From Artemia franciscana (Eukaryota; Arthropoda; Branchiopoda; Anostraca; Artemiidae), in contig NC_088868.1 in assembly GCF_032884065.1 (NCBI RefSeq), forward strand, positions 5,459,647-5,523,646: a stretch of 64,000 nucleotides of DNA. The letters run 5' to 3'. A model generated the notes under the pieces. The model had not been told where the DNA came from. It searched no databases and saw nothing but the letters and a program-made list of their open reading frames with translations. The translations under genes were made by a program, and so were the position numbers. Of the stretch, positions 20,025-33,700 are shown piece after piece. Each line of letters opens with the position of its first letter. Positions within the stretch are counted from its first letter, which is position 1.

Positions 20025-23000
20025 GTAGCTTCAAATGGTTTTCTGTATAAATAATGAAATTAACACTCCAGATTTTGTTTGTTTAGGCTTTGTCACCTCA
20101 TATTGAGGCCTAGGATACCTAGCTTAAATTGATGGCATTTTGACATTTTATTGAATTCATACTTTAAGCTAAAATAGGGTAAACTTCTAATTTTGTTACT
20201 TCTTGCTATCTCAGAAAGGGTTAAGGTTAGGAAAATGAAACTTTTGGAATGGGTCTACAGGCTAAAGAATGTCCTGGGAAGGTATTTTGAAGTAGGTGTA
20301 CCTACCTCCACTCTTGAAATACCTAGGCTAATGTTGTTCTGTCAAAATTCCAAAAAGTAATAGACCTGTCAACCAGGCAAATCTGTAAGACTTAGGGATC
20401 AGAATAGGTTTAGCATAGTAGCCTAGTTAGGAAACATCTTCTCAGAGTAAGTTTTTGGCCTTGGATTCTATATTAAGAGTTTTGGTAAAATTTTAGTCAA
20501 TTGATTTCTCACTAGGCTATCTCAGAAAGGGTTTAAGTTAGGAAATTGAAACTTTTAGGGATGGGTCTACAGGCTAAAGTATGTCCTGGGAAGGTATTTT
20601 AAAGTACCCACCTCCACTCCTTCTCCCTATAGATACCCTGAAATTCGCCTACAGGACTACATGACATTTGCCTATTGAAATTTTGAAAAAACAACATTTT
20701 ACCTTAATTTTCAGTTGCTATTTGCTTTTTCTCTGCCTTTAGTTCTGAAAATACAATTTCTGTTATTTGAGTAGAATTTTGAGCCATACCAATGCTTTTT
20801 TTTTCAAAATTTAGGAAATGTATTTGCATAGCTTTAAAACTTTAAAAAATGGAATTGAGCAAAGTTATGAAGCTGAAATACTTTTGTTGTACTTCAATTA
20901 AGCAGAAGATCTATTTTGCAAGGTTTCACTTTTATAACACACATATTTTTAAAGGTCATCAAAGGTCAGTGCCCTCTAGAGGGAGAAGGAGTGGAGGTAC
21001 TTGCTTCAAAATACCTTCCCAGGACATACAAAGGTCAGGGCTCTTTAGAGGGAGAAGGAGTGGTGGTAGTTGCTTCAAAATACCTTTCCAGGACACACTT
21101 TAGTCTTTAGATTCATCCCTGAAAGTTTTATTTTCCTAACCTAAACCCTTTCTGAGATAGCAAGAAGTCAATTAACTAGAATTTTACCAAAGTTTCATTC
21201 TCCTTACCCAACCCCTTTCCAAGATGGCAAAAAGTAGTTTGTTTAGAATTTTACCAAATCTACTATTCAATTTCTCATTTATTAATATTTTAGGGTAAAT
21301 TTTCATGCCATAAAGCACTTCAGATCCTCAAAGATCCTTGATGCTGGATGAAAGTTTTTTATTCATGTGAATTTATGTTTTTGAACCAAATTTGTTCTGT
21401 GTAAGTATGTATTTACTGTCATCTTCCTCTTTTTCATCTCTTATTGGACTTAATAATGAGATCTAGTTTATTGAAGAGAAGAATAGAACTATATAGAGAA
21501 TTCTTCATTTTTAGTGATATTTTTTAGTTGTTTTCTAGAGGATAGAAAGTAAACAAGGGTTAAACTCAAATCTTATGAAAATAAGTTTATAGACTATTGT
21601 ATCATGGTTGCAGCAGTAGCTGCAACCTAGTAAACATCAAACCACAACCCATAGTAGTCAAAAGCTATAAAATACATTTTGAAAACACTTGCTGCCCTGA
21701 CACTGATTCAGGAATGGTACCTATTATTTTGGTTCATCTCAAAGTAAAAGTTTATTACAAAAAGAAATCTATAGTGGTTTTGAAAAAAAGCCTAAAACAT
21801 TTGAAAATGATATCAAATCAAAATGAAAAGTATAGCATTAGGATCAGCATAGTTGAAAACCTTGTACAAATAAATTACAGTCCCCCACCTTAAACAACAA
21901 GGAAAATCACTTTTTGTATGGGTAGTGCTGATCTGTCTCTTATTTAAAAAAAATACTTGCAGGGCTAGGAGGTGACTAGAGCACCATAGAGAGAGATTTA
22001 ATAGCTCATTTGGACAGAAATGAAATTTATTAGTGCCCTCTCTAAGTGACCAAAAAGATTGAAGGATAGATATTCCCCTTCCCTAAAAGGCCCCCTCCCT
22101 TCAAAGTTGACCAATAACTATGGCCTTGGTGATGCTACAATCCTTGGTAGTTCCTGGAGAAAGGGTTGTATGCTGTAGTGAGTGTATCAGTTCATTTTAA
22201 TATAGAAAAGTGCATGTTTGAGCTGACAAGGATTTTGTTCAGTTTCTGTACCACATATAGGTTTCTAGCAATGAATATAGGCCTATAGTGAAAGGGGAAT
22301 CTTGCTGTTTGATTCAGTGAAGTGGAAACATATAGGCTTCAACTGTATAGGCCTATATCTTGAAAATTCAGGAATCCAGTTTTCATGGTCCAAATGCAGT
22401 TATACAGTTGGTTGTAGCAGTTGTCAAATTAAAAAAAAGGAAATGTAGGCAAAAGTAAGCTATTGTGCTTTATTCAATTTCCATGCTGCACATAGGTATC
22501 TAGTGATGAATGTATGCTTAAAGCACCCAAGACAATGAAAGGGAAACTGAGTAAGTTACGTGGAAACTTGTACAACCATATGTATCTTGAAAAATTGGGA
22601 GTTGAGTTTTGATGATTAAAATCTCCAACTGTAATTGGACCAATTATGCAGTTATTGGTTGTACCATTTGCCAAATTAAAAGAAGGAAATGTGGGTGAAA
22701 GTAAGCAATTTCAAGCTAACACTGTGTTACACTAAACAGCTGAAGAAGGTTTAGTTGTCTTTGGGAATCAACAGATTGATTGCCAATTTTTACATTTTGC
22801 AGGATGTGGTGGACCATGTTGCTACTCTTTCTTGGTCTTTTTTTTGGCTAACCATTAGCTCTTCAGTCTTAAAAGAGTCAAATACTTTAGAACCATCAGT
22901 TAGAAAACATCAGGCAAGGGCGTTGTGCAGGTTCGTTTTGTGATCATCTGTGCATGTGGTGAATAGAATAATATCAGGATAAATATTGAGTCAGTTAAAG

Positions 23001-25060
23001 TTGAATTGTTTGAATTGAAAAGTTGAAATGCTTAGAAAGGGGGCCATTAAATTTGAATTATATATATTAAAAAAAACAACTGTGAGACTTAAGCTTAAAG
23101 GGTGAGGGTTGAGGAAGAAGGCAGCCCTCTTCATATACAGAATAATTTCTGTTTGTTTTAGTTTGTTTTTAGGTTTAATGTTCAACATTATAATTATTGA
23201 GGAGGTTATTCAAAGGTCATAATGCCTATTGAATCAGGCTGGTATCACAATGCACTCAAATTAAAGTCAAAAGAAATTTGTCTTGTATGAAGCATTGTCT
23301 AGTATATTAGATTTACCTTTCATTTCATTTAGTTGGGTAAAACATTTAGTTTTCATTTTTTTCCCTGAAAAATGATTATGATTTGCAGTTCTAATGCCCT
23401 GTGTTGAAGGATAATGTCTTATTGATTTACTTCTATTATAACTTTAGCAACTGTCCAAGCTCTGAAGAAAACTGCCACAAAGGGTGATAAGAAAAAGAAG
23501 AAAGAAGTGCAAGACGAAATTGCTAAGCTTGAGAAGGAGCTCCTAGAAAAGCATGCATTGGAGATCAAGCAGCTTGAAGAAGCAATGGAAAAAAGTCAGG
23601 TTAGCTTCCATGTCAGTTTTGTTTTAGACACAAGGGAAATGAGATGCACCCCCCCCCCCATCATTAGTCCAATGATCCAAGTCCTATTCCTTGTCCTCAC
23701 CTTAGATTCAGATCCATTTTCATCTGTGTGTCCATTGTGACCTACTCCATTTAAAAATTATTGATAGTTAAAATGAGACATTTGAAAAACAATTTGTAGT
23801 TACCATACCAATATGTCAAGAGAATCAATATCTCGATTGAATCATACCCTGGCTGATCTTGGTGATTTGGAGAATGTGTTTCCCAAGGAATACAATGAGT
23901 CACATAAACCCATTATCTTTTTGCCATCCACATTCAAAATAATTTATGCACAAGATATATTTTATCTTACTAAAGGCTGGGTGAATTGACTTTGGAATAG
24001 GGTGGGGGCAAATGAGCTATATAAAATAAAAAAAAATTAAATAAGCTAGAAAAGGCAAAAAAAACGGAAACTGTACATCATGATGACAAGCATGCAGATG
24101 CCATAGGCTTGTTCCATCTTCCATAATGCACAACAAGATTATAGTACATAATACACCTACAAGCTTGTCAAATGTTTTAAGAGAAATGCTTTAGTTTAGT
24201 TCTAGTTAAGTGTCTTAAATTTTAAAGCAAAATTAGTAGAAATAAGGAAAGAAATAAATAGAGAATAGAGAAGGAAATAGAGAAGTAGAAAATAAGGAAA
24301 GAACTACTATAAAAGGTCTCAAAAGTTAAAGAAGTGAGGTTATAGGTCAGACAATGAAATTTGACAGCTAGTTTTTATTGCTATGTCAAGAATGGTAGGG
24401 ATAAGTTAAGCTTGATGTCTCATCCTTATTTTGTCTGAGGTTTGGTCCTTGTAAGGAAGTAGGAAAGGAATGGCAAGTCACATATATTCTAGCTTGGAAC
24501 GAAGAAAAACTTCCAATAAGATCTGATACTAATTTAGTTTTCCAAATTAAAAAAAGCGAAAAATGCTACAAATAGACCAAACACCAATAAATTCGTGGTG
24601 CAGCTTTGATAAGTTTTTGGTGGCCAGTTTCCAGTACAGCGCTACTATGCATAATAGCGTCCACCACCGCCGTGGATTACTCCCATAGTAAGAGGATGAG
24701 AACAGAAAGTAAATAAATGATGCAAAGAAAAAATGAGAAAAAATCGTATCCAATGATAATTTTACTGATTGCAAATTTTCCTTGTTTCTCATTGTCCAAC
24801 ATTTTCATTTGTTGTCAAGTTTAGCCAGTGTCGTTGGAGAAATTATTCACATGACAGAAAGCCTGCAGTGGTCCACAGAAAAAGAAAAAAAGAAGCAAAG
24901 TCGGGTACATAATGACAAGCATGTAGTGTCTATGGGTCCCATCTGTGTTCCGTAGCTAGCGAAGTAGCAGAGGAACAGACTGAAAATAAATGAAAACTTG
25001 AGACAAAAAGTAATATGTGAAAAATTCGGAACCACTGGTAGTTTTAGTGGTTGCAAATTT

Positions 25061-25123
<63 letters not shown>

Positions 25124-28100
25124 TCCATCGTTTTCTTTTTCGTCATGCTTAGTCAGTGTTGTCTCAGAACCTAATCATAGCTGCAAAATTCCTATGGAAT
25201 TGTTAAAAAAAAAAGAAATAGAAATTCGACTAACATACAAAGACCACAGGTTTGTGGTATCTTCACTAATAGGTAAAAGTTTAAACAGGGATAAGTTCTT
25301 TATTAGACAGTGAAAAACAGACAAAAAGTTCTGGATATTTTGACCACATAAAGTGATTGTCATCAGCAGATAAACTAAAGTATTACAATTAAACTGAACT
25401 ATATATCTAATAAAAGGACTTATCCCTATTTGAACTTTAACTTGATCGTCATAGAAAAGCAGTGTGGTCTTTGAAAAATTTGCTATTTTCGCTAGCAAGC
25501 TAATTAGCAGCGGGTGGTAACTGAGAGAAAATAAGTGAAAACTTAAGATAGAGAAAAAACAAAGAAAATTGATAACCAATGACAGTTTTACTGGTGACAA
25601 ATTTTCTTCTTTTTTCGCTGTCCGTCGTTTCCTTTTGTGTTCATGCTGGGCGACTGTTGTCTGAAAACTTATTTATAAAAGGCTGATAAAAAAGATAAAT
25701 ATTAAATCTATCAGCCTTTTATTTATAAAAGGCTGATAGATAAAATTTTTATCTATTATAAAAGGCTTAGATAAAAAAGGCTGTGAAGTGGTCTACAGAA
25801 AGAGCAAAAATAGAATGATGAGCAAAGAAAGTCAAAAGAGCAAAGAAAGAAGAAAGATCAGAAAGAGCAAAAAGTCGAACGACAACAAGAATGCAAGGGC
25901 CACAAGCCCAAGCTCTATTCCATAGCACGCGGAGTAGCATAGGATGGGAACAGAAAAAAATATAGACAATGAAAAAAATTCTGAAATTTTTTTTAAGCAA
26001 TATTTTTATTAAGGCCACTGGCTCATGCTATCTTCCGTAGTAAGTGAATTAATGGAGGATGGCAGTAGAAAGGAAATAAGTGAAATCTTAAGGATGATTG
26101 GTGTTCAAACATCCTTATGTACGAAATGATAAGGGTATTCGGCTGACAGTCTCAAAGACAAAGGGTGAAATAATTTTAATATAAAAAGGTAAAGGATCTT
26201 ATATGTGTACACATGCACGATATAACATGCACATTCCATATAACGTGCACACATGCACGTTATATGGAATAGAACGTTATATGTGTATATAACGTTCGAA
26301 AAGCTAACAAGATGCTAGTTTAAAACAAATGAAACCTAATCAATGTCCTCCTGTCGACACTGATTTACAACTACGTTCACTGTAAGCTAGTGACATCGTC
26401 CTTTCAGCTCCCTGCGTGGTGTTAGACTAGCTCCTGTTAGTCTCTTCTCAGTTCTATGAAAACAGGTAACAATCCTCCCTTTGACTTCTCAGCTCTGTAA
26501 TATAAAAACAAGTACCTTTATTCTCTCTTTGATTTCTCACCCCTGTTCCATAAGATACGATTCGTCGTCGCCCCATTTCCCTCGTGCATAGTTTTCAAAA
26601 ACGGGCTATCCTTTGGATCGAATTAAATCTAGCCAATTGTAGGGAGCTAAACGCTATTAAAATTTTAACTGCGCTAAATGGTATCAATGTGTTAAATATT
26701 CACAAATAAATGCTTAGGGTAAGGGTAGCCGCCTTGGCCGAATGGGTTGGCGCGCTGGATTTGGGATCGCTTGTCTGAGAGGACGCGGGTTCGAATCGCG
26801 GTGTACCTAATTGTTCAGTTTGGGACGGGGGTCAGTGGCGTGACTGAAAGCTTAGCCAGAGTCGACCCAGCTCTAAATGGTTACCTTGAGAAATCTGGGG
26901 AAGGTAAACAGGAAGGGTGCGCGAAAGCACAGGATGGCTGGCTCCCAGCCCCCCCCCCATTGCACTTCCTGGCTGAAGGGCCAAGAAACGGAGATCAACG
27001 CCGCCGGTACGGACTGTAAAGTCTAATGCCGTATCCTTTACCTTTACCTTTTTTAGGATAAAGTAAAGGTCTAGAATGGGGCCTCTTCAGGAGTAGACAC
27101 ACTAGAACAAAAAGAAACAAATTTTTCGATTGCTAATTTTATGCTTAGTCCATTGTTTGGTTCGTATTTAAATGGCAAAAAGAAGGAAATATGATTTGCT
27201 GATACTTGCTGCACATTATACTGCAATAATTCATCTCATCATTTTCTGGGGAGTTAGCAAAACTTTGTCAAATCAATGTATATAGAGCATAAATAATGTG
27301 CCTCTTGTGTCCATAAAGATTTCAAATAAGGCAGGTGGCAGAACAGGAAACTTCAAAATTTTGAAACGGGAACAGCAAATATTGAAACAGAACAGGAAAC
27401 TCAAATTATTCAGTGAGTCTTCTTTCGACCTGATGTTTAACTTTTTCCAAAGGGACTGCGCTATTCTCAACTTTAAGAAGAAAATTCTGCTCCATTCAAT
27501 AAAAAAAGGAACTATGAATGGTGTAAGTTTCTTAAATTTGAATATCTATCTCTGGGACAAAACTGGAGAAACTAAATGGTTATTCTAAGATTTCTAGGAA
27601 AGATGATGTTGGCTCTTAGTTTTCTGTCGTTTATTCTGATCTTTTCTAAGCTATACCGTTTATGGGAAGACCACCCAATTAATTATGAATAGGTTGGCCA
27701 CTCAAACTGAAAAGCTTGTAATGGGCAATTTAAGGTGATTCTGTAAGGTATTTAACGACCGTATGACTGAGAAAAAATGAGGAGAAGTCCACAACCAGTG
27801 ATAGTTTTATCCTCTTTTTACGTTGTCTTACGTTTCTTTTTCTGTCCTGCTTAGCTAGTTTTGCCTCAGAACTTATAAAAGTCTTGTTGTTGAGTCTTAT
27901 TACCTGTCCCAACGCTTGTAAAGCAGGCAGTTTTGGCTAGTATTTAAGTGGAACTCTAGTGGTCTATGTAGGTTGGTTTAGTGTATTTCTCTGCAATTTC
28001 TAGAGGTTAGTTGCTTCTTTTCTTTAAGTAAATAAAAATACATTTTAAATGTTTACTTTCTATCAGGGATGTGGAATTGGTTATGAGTTATAATTGACTC

Positions 28101-30730
28101 CAGAGACCTTAATATGCCGATTTCGACTCCATTCAGAATTTTTTTTTTATCAAATCTCCGATTCCACAGCTCTGCTTTCTATTAGCACGTTCTAGTTAAA
28201 AAATTATGGAGGTTGTATTTGGAATCCCTTTAGAGGGGAAAATAGAAGTTTCCAGCGTAAACGATCGATCATTTTTATAGTTGTGACTTCCTACAGCTAA
28301 ATAAAGAATGAATTTTTTTTCTCTAGTCCAGACTGTTGAGGTGATTTAACTAAAAAATTCCTTATAACTTCGAAGACCACACTGCCTTTCCATGACGAAA
28401 GTAAAACAGTTCAAAATAAGGATGGTACCTTTTTATTGACAGTGAAATATAAAATTATTTAACTGGATATTTCGAACACATATACAGTGTTCATCATCAG
28501 CAGTAAAACTGCAGTTTTACTGCTGATGATGAACACTGTATATGTGCTCGAAATATCCAGTTAAATAACTTTATATTTCACTGTCAATAAAAAGGTATCA
28601 TCCCTATTTTGAACTGTTTTACTTAAAAACTCTTGAGCAAGAGATACTTCAAATTATAAGAAATATTTGTAGAATTTATTGTTCAAAACTTTTTTTTTTT
28701 TTTTTTTTTTTTTAATAAAATTGTTAACTTGCGATGAAAGTTTTTTTCTTCTAACTGACAAAGAGAAAAACATTTTGCAGAAGAAGAGAATGATAATGGA
28801 GGAAATTGGATTTATGGATGTATGCGTTTTTTCCAAGGAGACTTCACGAATTGTAATCTGTTATATCCGCCCGCATTGTGGAATGAATGAATACGGTGGA
28901 ATGAATACAGAGAATCGCCCACGTCTCTAATAATGATCCAAAGGATCGTCAATAAAATTCGGCTGTTTGGCATTGAGCTTTAGAGGTTTCTCCTGAATAT
29001 TTTATAACTTTTTACTTATTAACCTATCTAATGCTACTTTGACTACCTGCATCGTTTTAGACAACGTAAAAGAAACAAAAATATGCTTAACAGAATGATG
29101 GTTTAAATGAAGTAAGTAAGAAAAAAAGCAAGAAAGAGGAAAAAAATAGTCCCTGAAAAATTGTGATATAAAAATGTCCTGTTTTAAGCTTCTCTGCAGG
29201 AAGAATCCCCCTCCCTCCACCACCTAAGAAATGATGTTGTAAAAGTGTTACTTGTGATCTGATTTATGGCTTCCAAGTTTTCATTTGTCTTTGAGTCGAA
29301 ATTTGATTTTGTGTTTTAGATCAATGAAAATTCAGCAGTTGTCCCATCTTTTTACAAACAAACTGCACAAGACGATGAAGAATCAGCGCAACGTATGACA
29401 AAAGCTCAAAAACGAAGAGAAAGCAAAATGGAGAAAAATAAACGAAGAGAGGAAGAAATAGCAGAGCAAGGTTTGATAAACTTGAGTGGAAAACGACAGC
29501 AAGAAATAGAGTCTTTGAACAAAGAACTTAAAGCAAGAGGACTAGAAATACATGAAGTGCCCTCCAATGGAAATTGGTATTTGAAATCATACTTTTTCGC
29601 GTTATTTTTCAAATTTATGTTCTTCTTTTAATGCTTTTACGTTTGGTGAAGTACTAAATGCTAATCTTTGCGTTTGAAATGACCCAACACAGCTCAGTTA
29701 GACTTATGCAGGCTTGAACTGAAAATAGTTTGTTTCATATAATACGTGCTTCGGTTGTTACATATGAAAACATGATATACCCACTTAAGAATTAGAAAGA
29801 GGAAAATAGTGTTTTTTTTTCTTTTTTTGAGTCAACGGAGTAAAAAAAAAAAATAGATCCCTTTATTTATTTATTTTCTTCATCACATTTTTATAGAAAG
29901 TGTCCGCAGAAAAGGACTTAGGAGAGGATATACAGTAAATAATCGATTTTGATTTCAAGAAGATAAAATGTGCCTCTTTCTACTGGATTTAATATAAAAA
30001 ACAAGTTTTCTTTAAATGAAAGTAAGAAGCAACATTAAAACTTAAAACGAATATAAATTACTCCGTATATGAAAGGGGCTTTTCCTACTCAACGCCTCGC
30101 TCTATACGCTAAAGTTTGACTCTTCCTCTTAACTCTACTTCTTAAAACAGTTAAAAACTTTAGCGTAAAGAGCGGGGCGTTGAGGGGGAAGCCCCTTTCA
30201 TAAACGGAGTAATTTCTGTTCGTTTCAATTTTTAATGTCGCTCCTTACTTTCATTTAAAAAAACTTGTTTTTTTTATTGAATCCAGTGGAAAGAGGCATA
30301 TTTTATCTTCTTGAAATCAAAATCGGTTATTTACTGTACATCCTACTGTTGTTATGAAGGCGTTCCCCATTGGGTTGCACGCATCATTTTGATTTCTAAG
30401 GTGTATTATTGGAAATTATGATCTGATGTCATGTGTGGCTATGGGACACAGATCGTGTTGAATTGGAAATTTGATTGAAGAACGGCTATTTAAGAAGGAC
30501 ACTAGGTTTCGGATTCCGTGAGAGTTATTCTTCCTTACCTTTAGCAATAGCCCACTTTATATTTTATCGACACATTACTTTCTAATGAGTCAAATGCTAT
30601 TGCATTTGTTTTATCTGTTTATTTTCTGTTGATTTAGACTCCCGTCCTGGAATTTGGCTCACACAAAATTGTACACACCCTTCGTCCCCCATCCCCTAAT
30701 AACTTCTCACGTTATGTAGATATATTTAGT

Positions 30731-30783
<53 letters not shown>

Positions 30784-33700
30784 CGGTTTCAGTTTCAGGA
30801 ATTTTTTCAAGGAAATCCTCCTTGCCCAAGAGCTTTCAGATAAAGTTTCAAGCAATAAAAAAAAAAGAAAAAAAGTGAAATCTAAAATGTAGTGTCTTTT
30901 GATTTTGTTCAAATTTCCCGTCCATATTCCCTAAAATTTTAGCCTTCACAACTTAGTCTTAATAGTAATAGTATTATAGTAGCAGTGATGGTAGTAGCAA
31001 TAATAGTATTTTATTAGTAGTTGTAGTAACAGTAGTAGGAGCAGTATTAATAAAAGTAGTATCATGTATATGTTGCCTTTTGGTCAATGGAACATACCCC
31101 TCTGGAAACCCTGGAAGTAACATCTTGATACGGAAGTCCTAGAAATATTACTGATGCGCTCTTTTGACCCCATTTTGACAACCTTGTCGTCTTAATAGTT
31201 TTAGCCTTGCAAGTAGTTGCAATTGAAGTAGTAGTAGATATAGCTAAGTAGCGGTGGTAGTAGTAGTATTAGTTGTAGCATGCACATATTACCTTTTAGT
31301 CAATTGATCTTCCCTTTTAAGCATTCTCTGAAAGTTCCAACTTGATACCCAAATCCGTTCTGGAAATACGCCCTTTTGACAATCTGCATGCACATAGTGT
31401 GTTTTGATTTAGTTCAAATTACCGCTCAATATTCGGTCAAAATTTCACCCTCACACGTGTTGCTTTAATCACCATAGTAGTAGTGGCAATATTACGAACA
31501 GTATTTACACAATATAGATAGGATTGATACACAATATATGTAATCTATATGGACAATTTTAGGTAGTCCTGTAATAGTGGTATTGGTTGCTGTTCGTTAG
31601 AACTAAGATCGGTGTTCGAGCTCACCTGCAGGAACCAACTGCGGGTTCTTGACTTCGATTTTGGTGACGAGATTATACGAAAGCATCTTCATACTAATCC
31701 AAGCAAGAAGAAAAAGATGACGATTTTAGGAACTTTCTATCTAGTGGTATATGGCGTTGCTTTGTTTAGCTTATATGAAGTAAACATGCATATCGTAATG
31801 TATTCCTATGTGATACACACTATATGATTATATATGAGACATAAATAAATAACATTCTTGGTAACAACATTCTACTAGAACAATTACTGACAGCAAAAAG
31901 AATGGAGGCTTACTTACCAGAATAGAGTAAAATTTAAAAGAAAGCATAGATAATGATTAGATAATGATAGATAATTAATAGATAATGATTTTCAAGCTAC
32001 CGCTAGATGGCTGTGATTTATTTGTATGTCTTTAACGAGTATTGAATTTCCACTAATATCAATTTACCGTAATTTTTAAAGGTGCTTATAAACATAGAAT
32101 GAAATGATAGAAAAGAAACATGTTTACATGTAAACATGTAATTATAAACACAGAATTTTTACTTTAAGTATGTATCTGGCAATTGATCATCAGCTTCAAC
32201 AGCATGCACAGCCGTCAAGAGGGAACGCAGAGCTAAGGCGGGCTACAGCTAAATATATGAAAGAGCGAAGCCACGAGTTTTTGCCCTTTTTGACAAGCCC
32301 AAAAACGCAGGAACTAATGACAGAACCTGAGTTTGAAGCTTATTGTCAAGAAATCGAACATACGTCTGCGTGGGGTGGTCAGCCTGAAGTAAGTTACTGT
32401 TCGATAATTTACCCTGTTCTGTTCACAGTATAAATACATTAAGAGTAGCGAAAACTCCTGCACTGTCCATTGAAGAAATTTGACACACGTTCAGTTTAGA
32501 CCTCTCTTCATAACTCCTTTGCGCAAGCGCAATATATTCATACTGTAGAAGCAACTGAAACTATTGCTTTCATTTGAGATTTAGTAAAATTGAGCCTGTT
32601 ATTTCAAATTTATAGTTATAATTCTATAATTTATAATATGAGCTCTAATTTGTTGGGGCTGTAGCTACTACACCCCTAAAATTCAGTTCTAATGAAATAA
32701 ATAAGCCTGCTATTTCACATCTATAGTTATAATTTTATAATGTATAATATGAGCTCTAATTTATTGGGGCTGTATCTACTACACCCCTAAAATTCAGTTG
32801 TAATAAATAAATAAGCCTTCTATTTCTAATTTATAGTTATAATTTTATAATTTTTAATATCAGCTCTAATTTTTTGGGGCTTTAGCTACTACACCCGTAA
32901 AATTCAGTCGTAATAAAACGAATAAGTCTGCTATCTCACATTTTATAGTTATAAATTTATAATTTTTAATAGGAGCTCTTATTTATTGGGGCTCTAGCCA
33001 TTACACCCCTAAAAATCAGCTGTAATAAAATAAATAAGCCTGCTATTTCACATCTACAGTTATAACTTTATAATTTTTAATATGAGGTCCAATTTATTAG
33101 GGCTGTAGCTACTACACCCTTAAAATTCAGTTGTAATAAAATAAATAAGCCTTCTATTTCTCATTTATAGTTATAATTTTATAATTTTTAATATTAGCTG
33201 TAATTTTTTGGAACTTTAGCTGCTACACCCTTAAAATTCAGGCATAGTAAAATAAATAAGTCTGCTATCTCACATTTCATAGTTATAATTTTATAATTTA
33301 TAATATGAGCTCTAATTTATTGGGGCTGTAACTACTACACCCTTAAAATTCAGTCCTAATAAAATAAATAAGCCTGTTATTTCACATTTTGTAGTAATAA
33401 TTTTATAATTTATAATATGAGCGCTAATTTATTGGGGCTGTAGCTACTACACCCTTGAAATTCAGTCGTAATAAAATAAATAAGCCTGCTATTTAACATT
33501 TTATAGTTATAATTTTATAATTTATAATGTGAGCTCTAATTTATTGAGGCTGTAGCTACTGCCCCCTTAAAATTCAGTCGTAATAAAATAAATAAGCCTG
33601 CTATTTCACATTTTATAGTTATAATTTTATAATTTATAATATGAGCTCTAATTTATTGGGGCTGTAGCTACTGCACCCTTAAAATTCAGTCGTAATAAAA

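Larger units (their letters stand above)
20025..23447 (+). other. OTUD6B intron 1
   Basis: 3,423 bp, GT-AG. Contains the nested MITE pair (20178-21270), a diverged tandem duplication of about 250 bp (22200-22710), and at 23095-23185 a single arm of the AACGAACAGAAATTACTCC fold-back family. The remaining sequence (21271-22200, 22711-23094) shows nothing recognisable. Confidence 0.8.
24050..26100 (+). repeat. Cluster of ~300-bp repeats with a shared 3' end
   Basis: About four to five diverged units. Each has ATGACAAGCATGCAG-like, TCCGTAGYDAGCGAAGTAGC-like and AGTTTTACTGG(T)TGCAAATTT blocks, and most end in CATGCTTAGYCAGTGTTGTC followed by TCAGAA (24818, 25145, 25645). A further copy lies at 27740-27890. 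The 3' end resembles those of the fold-back elements at 50136 and 59131. Reverse-strand short ORFs here are incidental. Confidence 0.65.
23600..29319 (+). other. OTUD6B intron 2
   Basis: 5,720 bp, GT-AG. Carries the repeat cluster at 24050-26100, a 58-bp T tract, the SINE at 26727-27046 and the palindrome at 28399-28624. Segments 26100-26726 (short inverted repeats near 26215-26295), 27047-27739 and 28714-29319 hold nothing else I can name. Confidence 0.8.
29577..32168 (+). other. OTUD6B intron 3 (splits the catalytic Cys codon)
   Basis: 2,592 bp, phase 2. Contains the 428-bp palindromic element at 29925-30352, a 50-bp T tract (30732-30781) and a low-complexity AGT-rich repeat region (30655-31500). 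Nothing recognisable in 31500-32168. Confidence 0.8.

Noticed and set aside
26727..26811. Functional tRNA gene
   Set aside because: A- and B-box-like sequences are present, but the T stem and anticodon stem are mismatched and a SINE body follows directly.
26747..27019. 90-codon open frame
   Set aside because: It runs through the SINE head and body; no protein similarity.
31612..31827. Possible extra OTUD6B exon in intron 3
   Set aside because: Exons 3 and 4 already join with no missing family residues, and the frame shows no OTU similarity.
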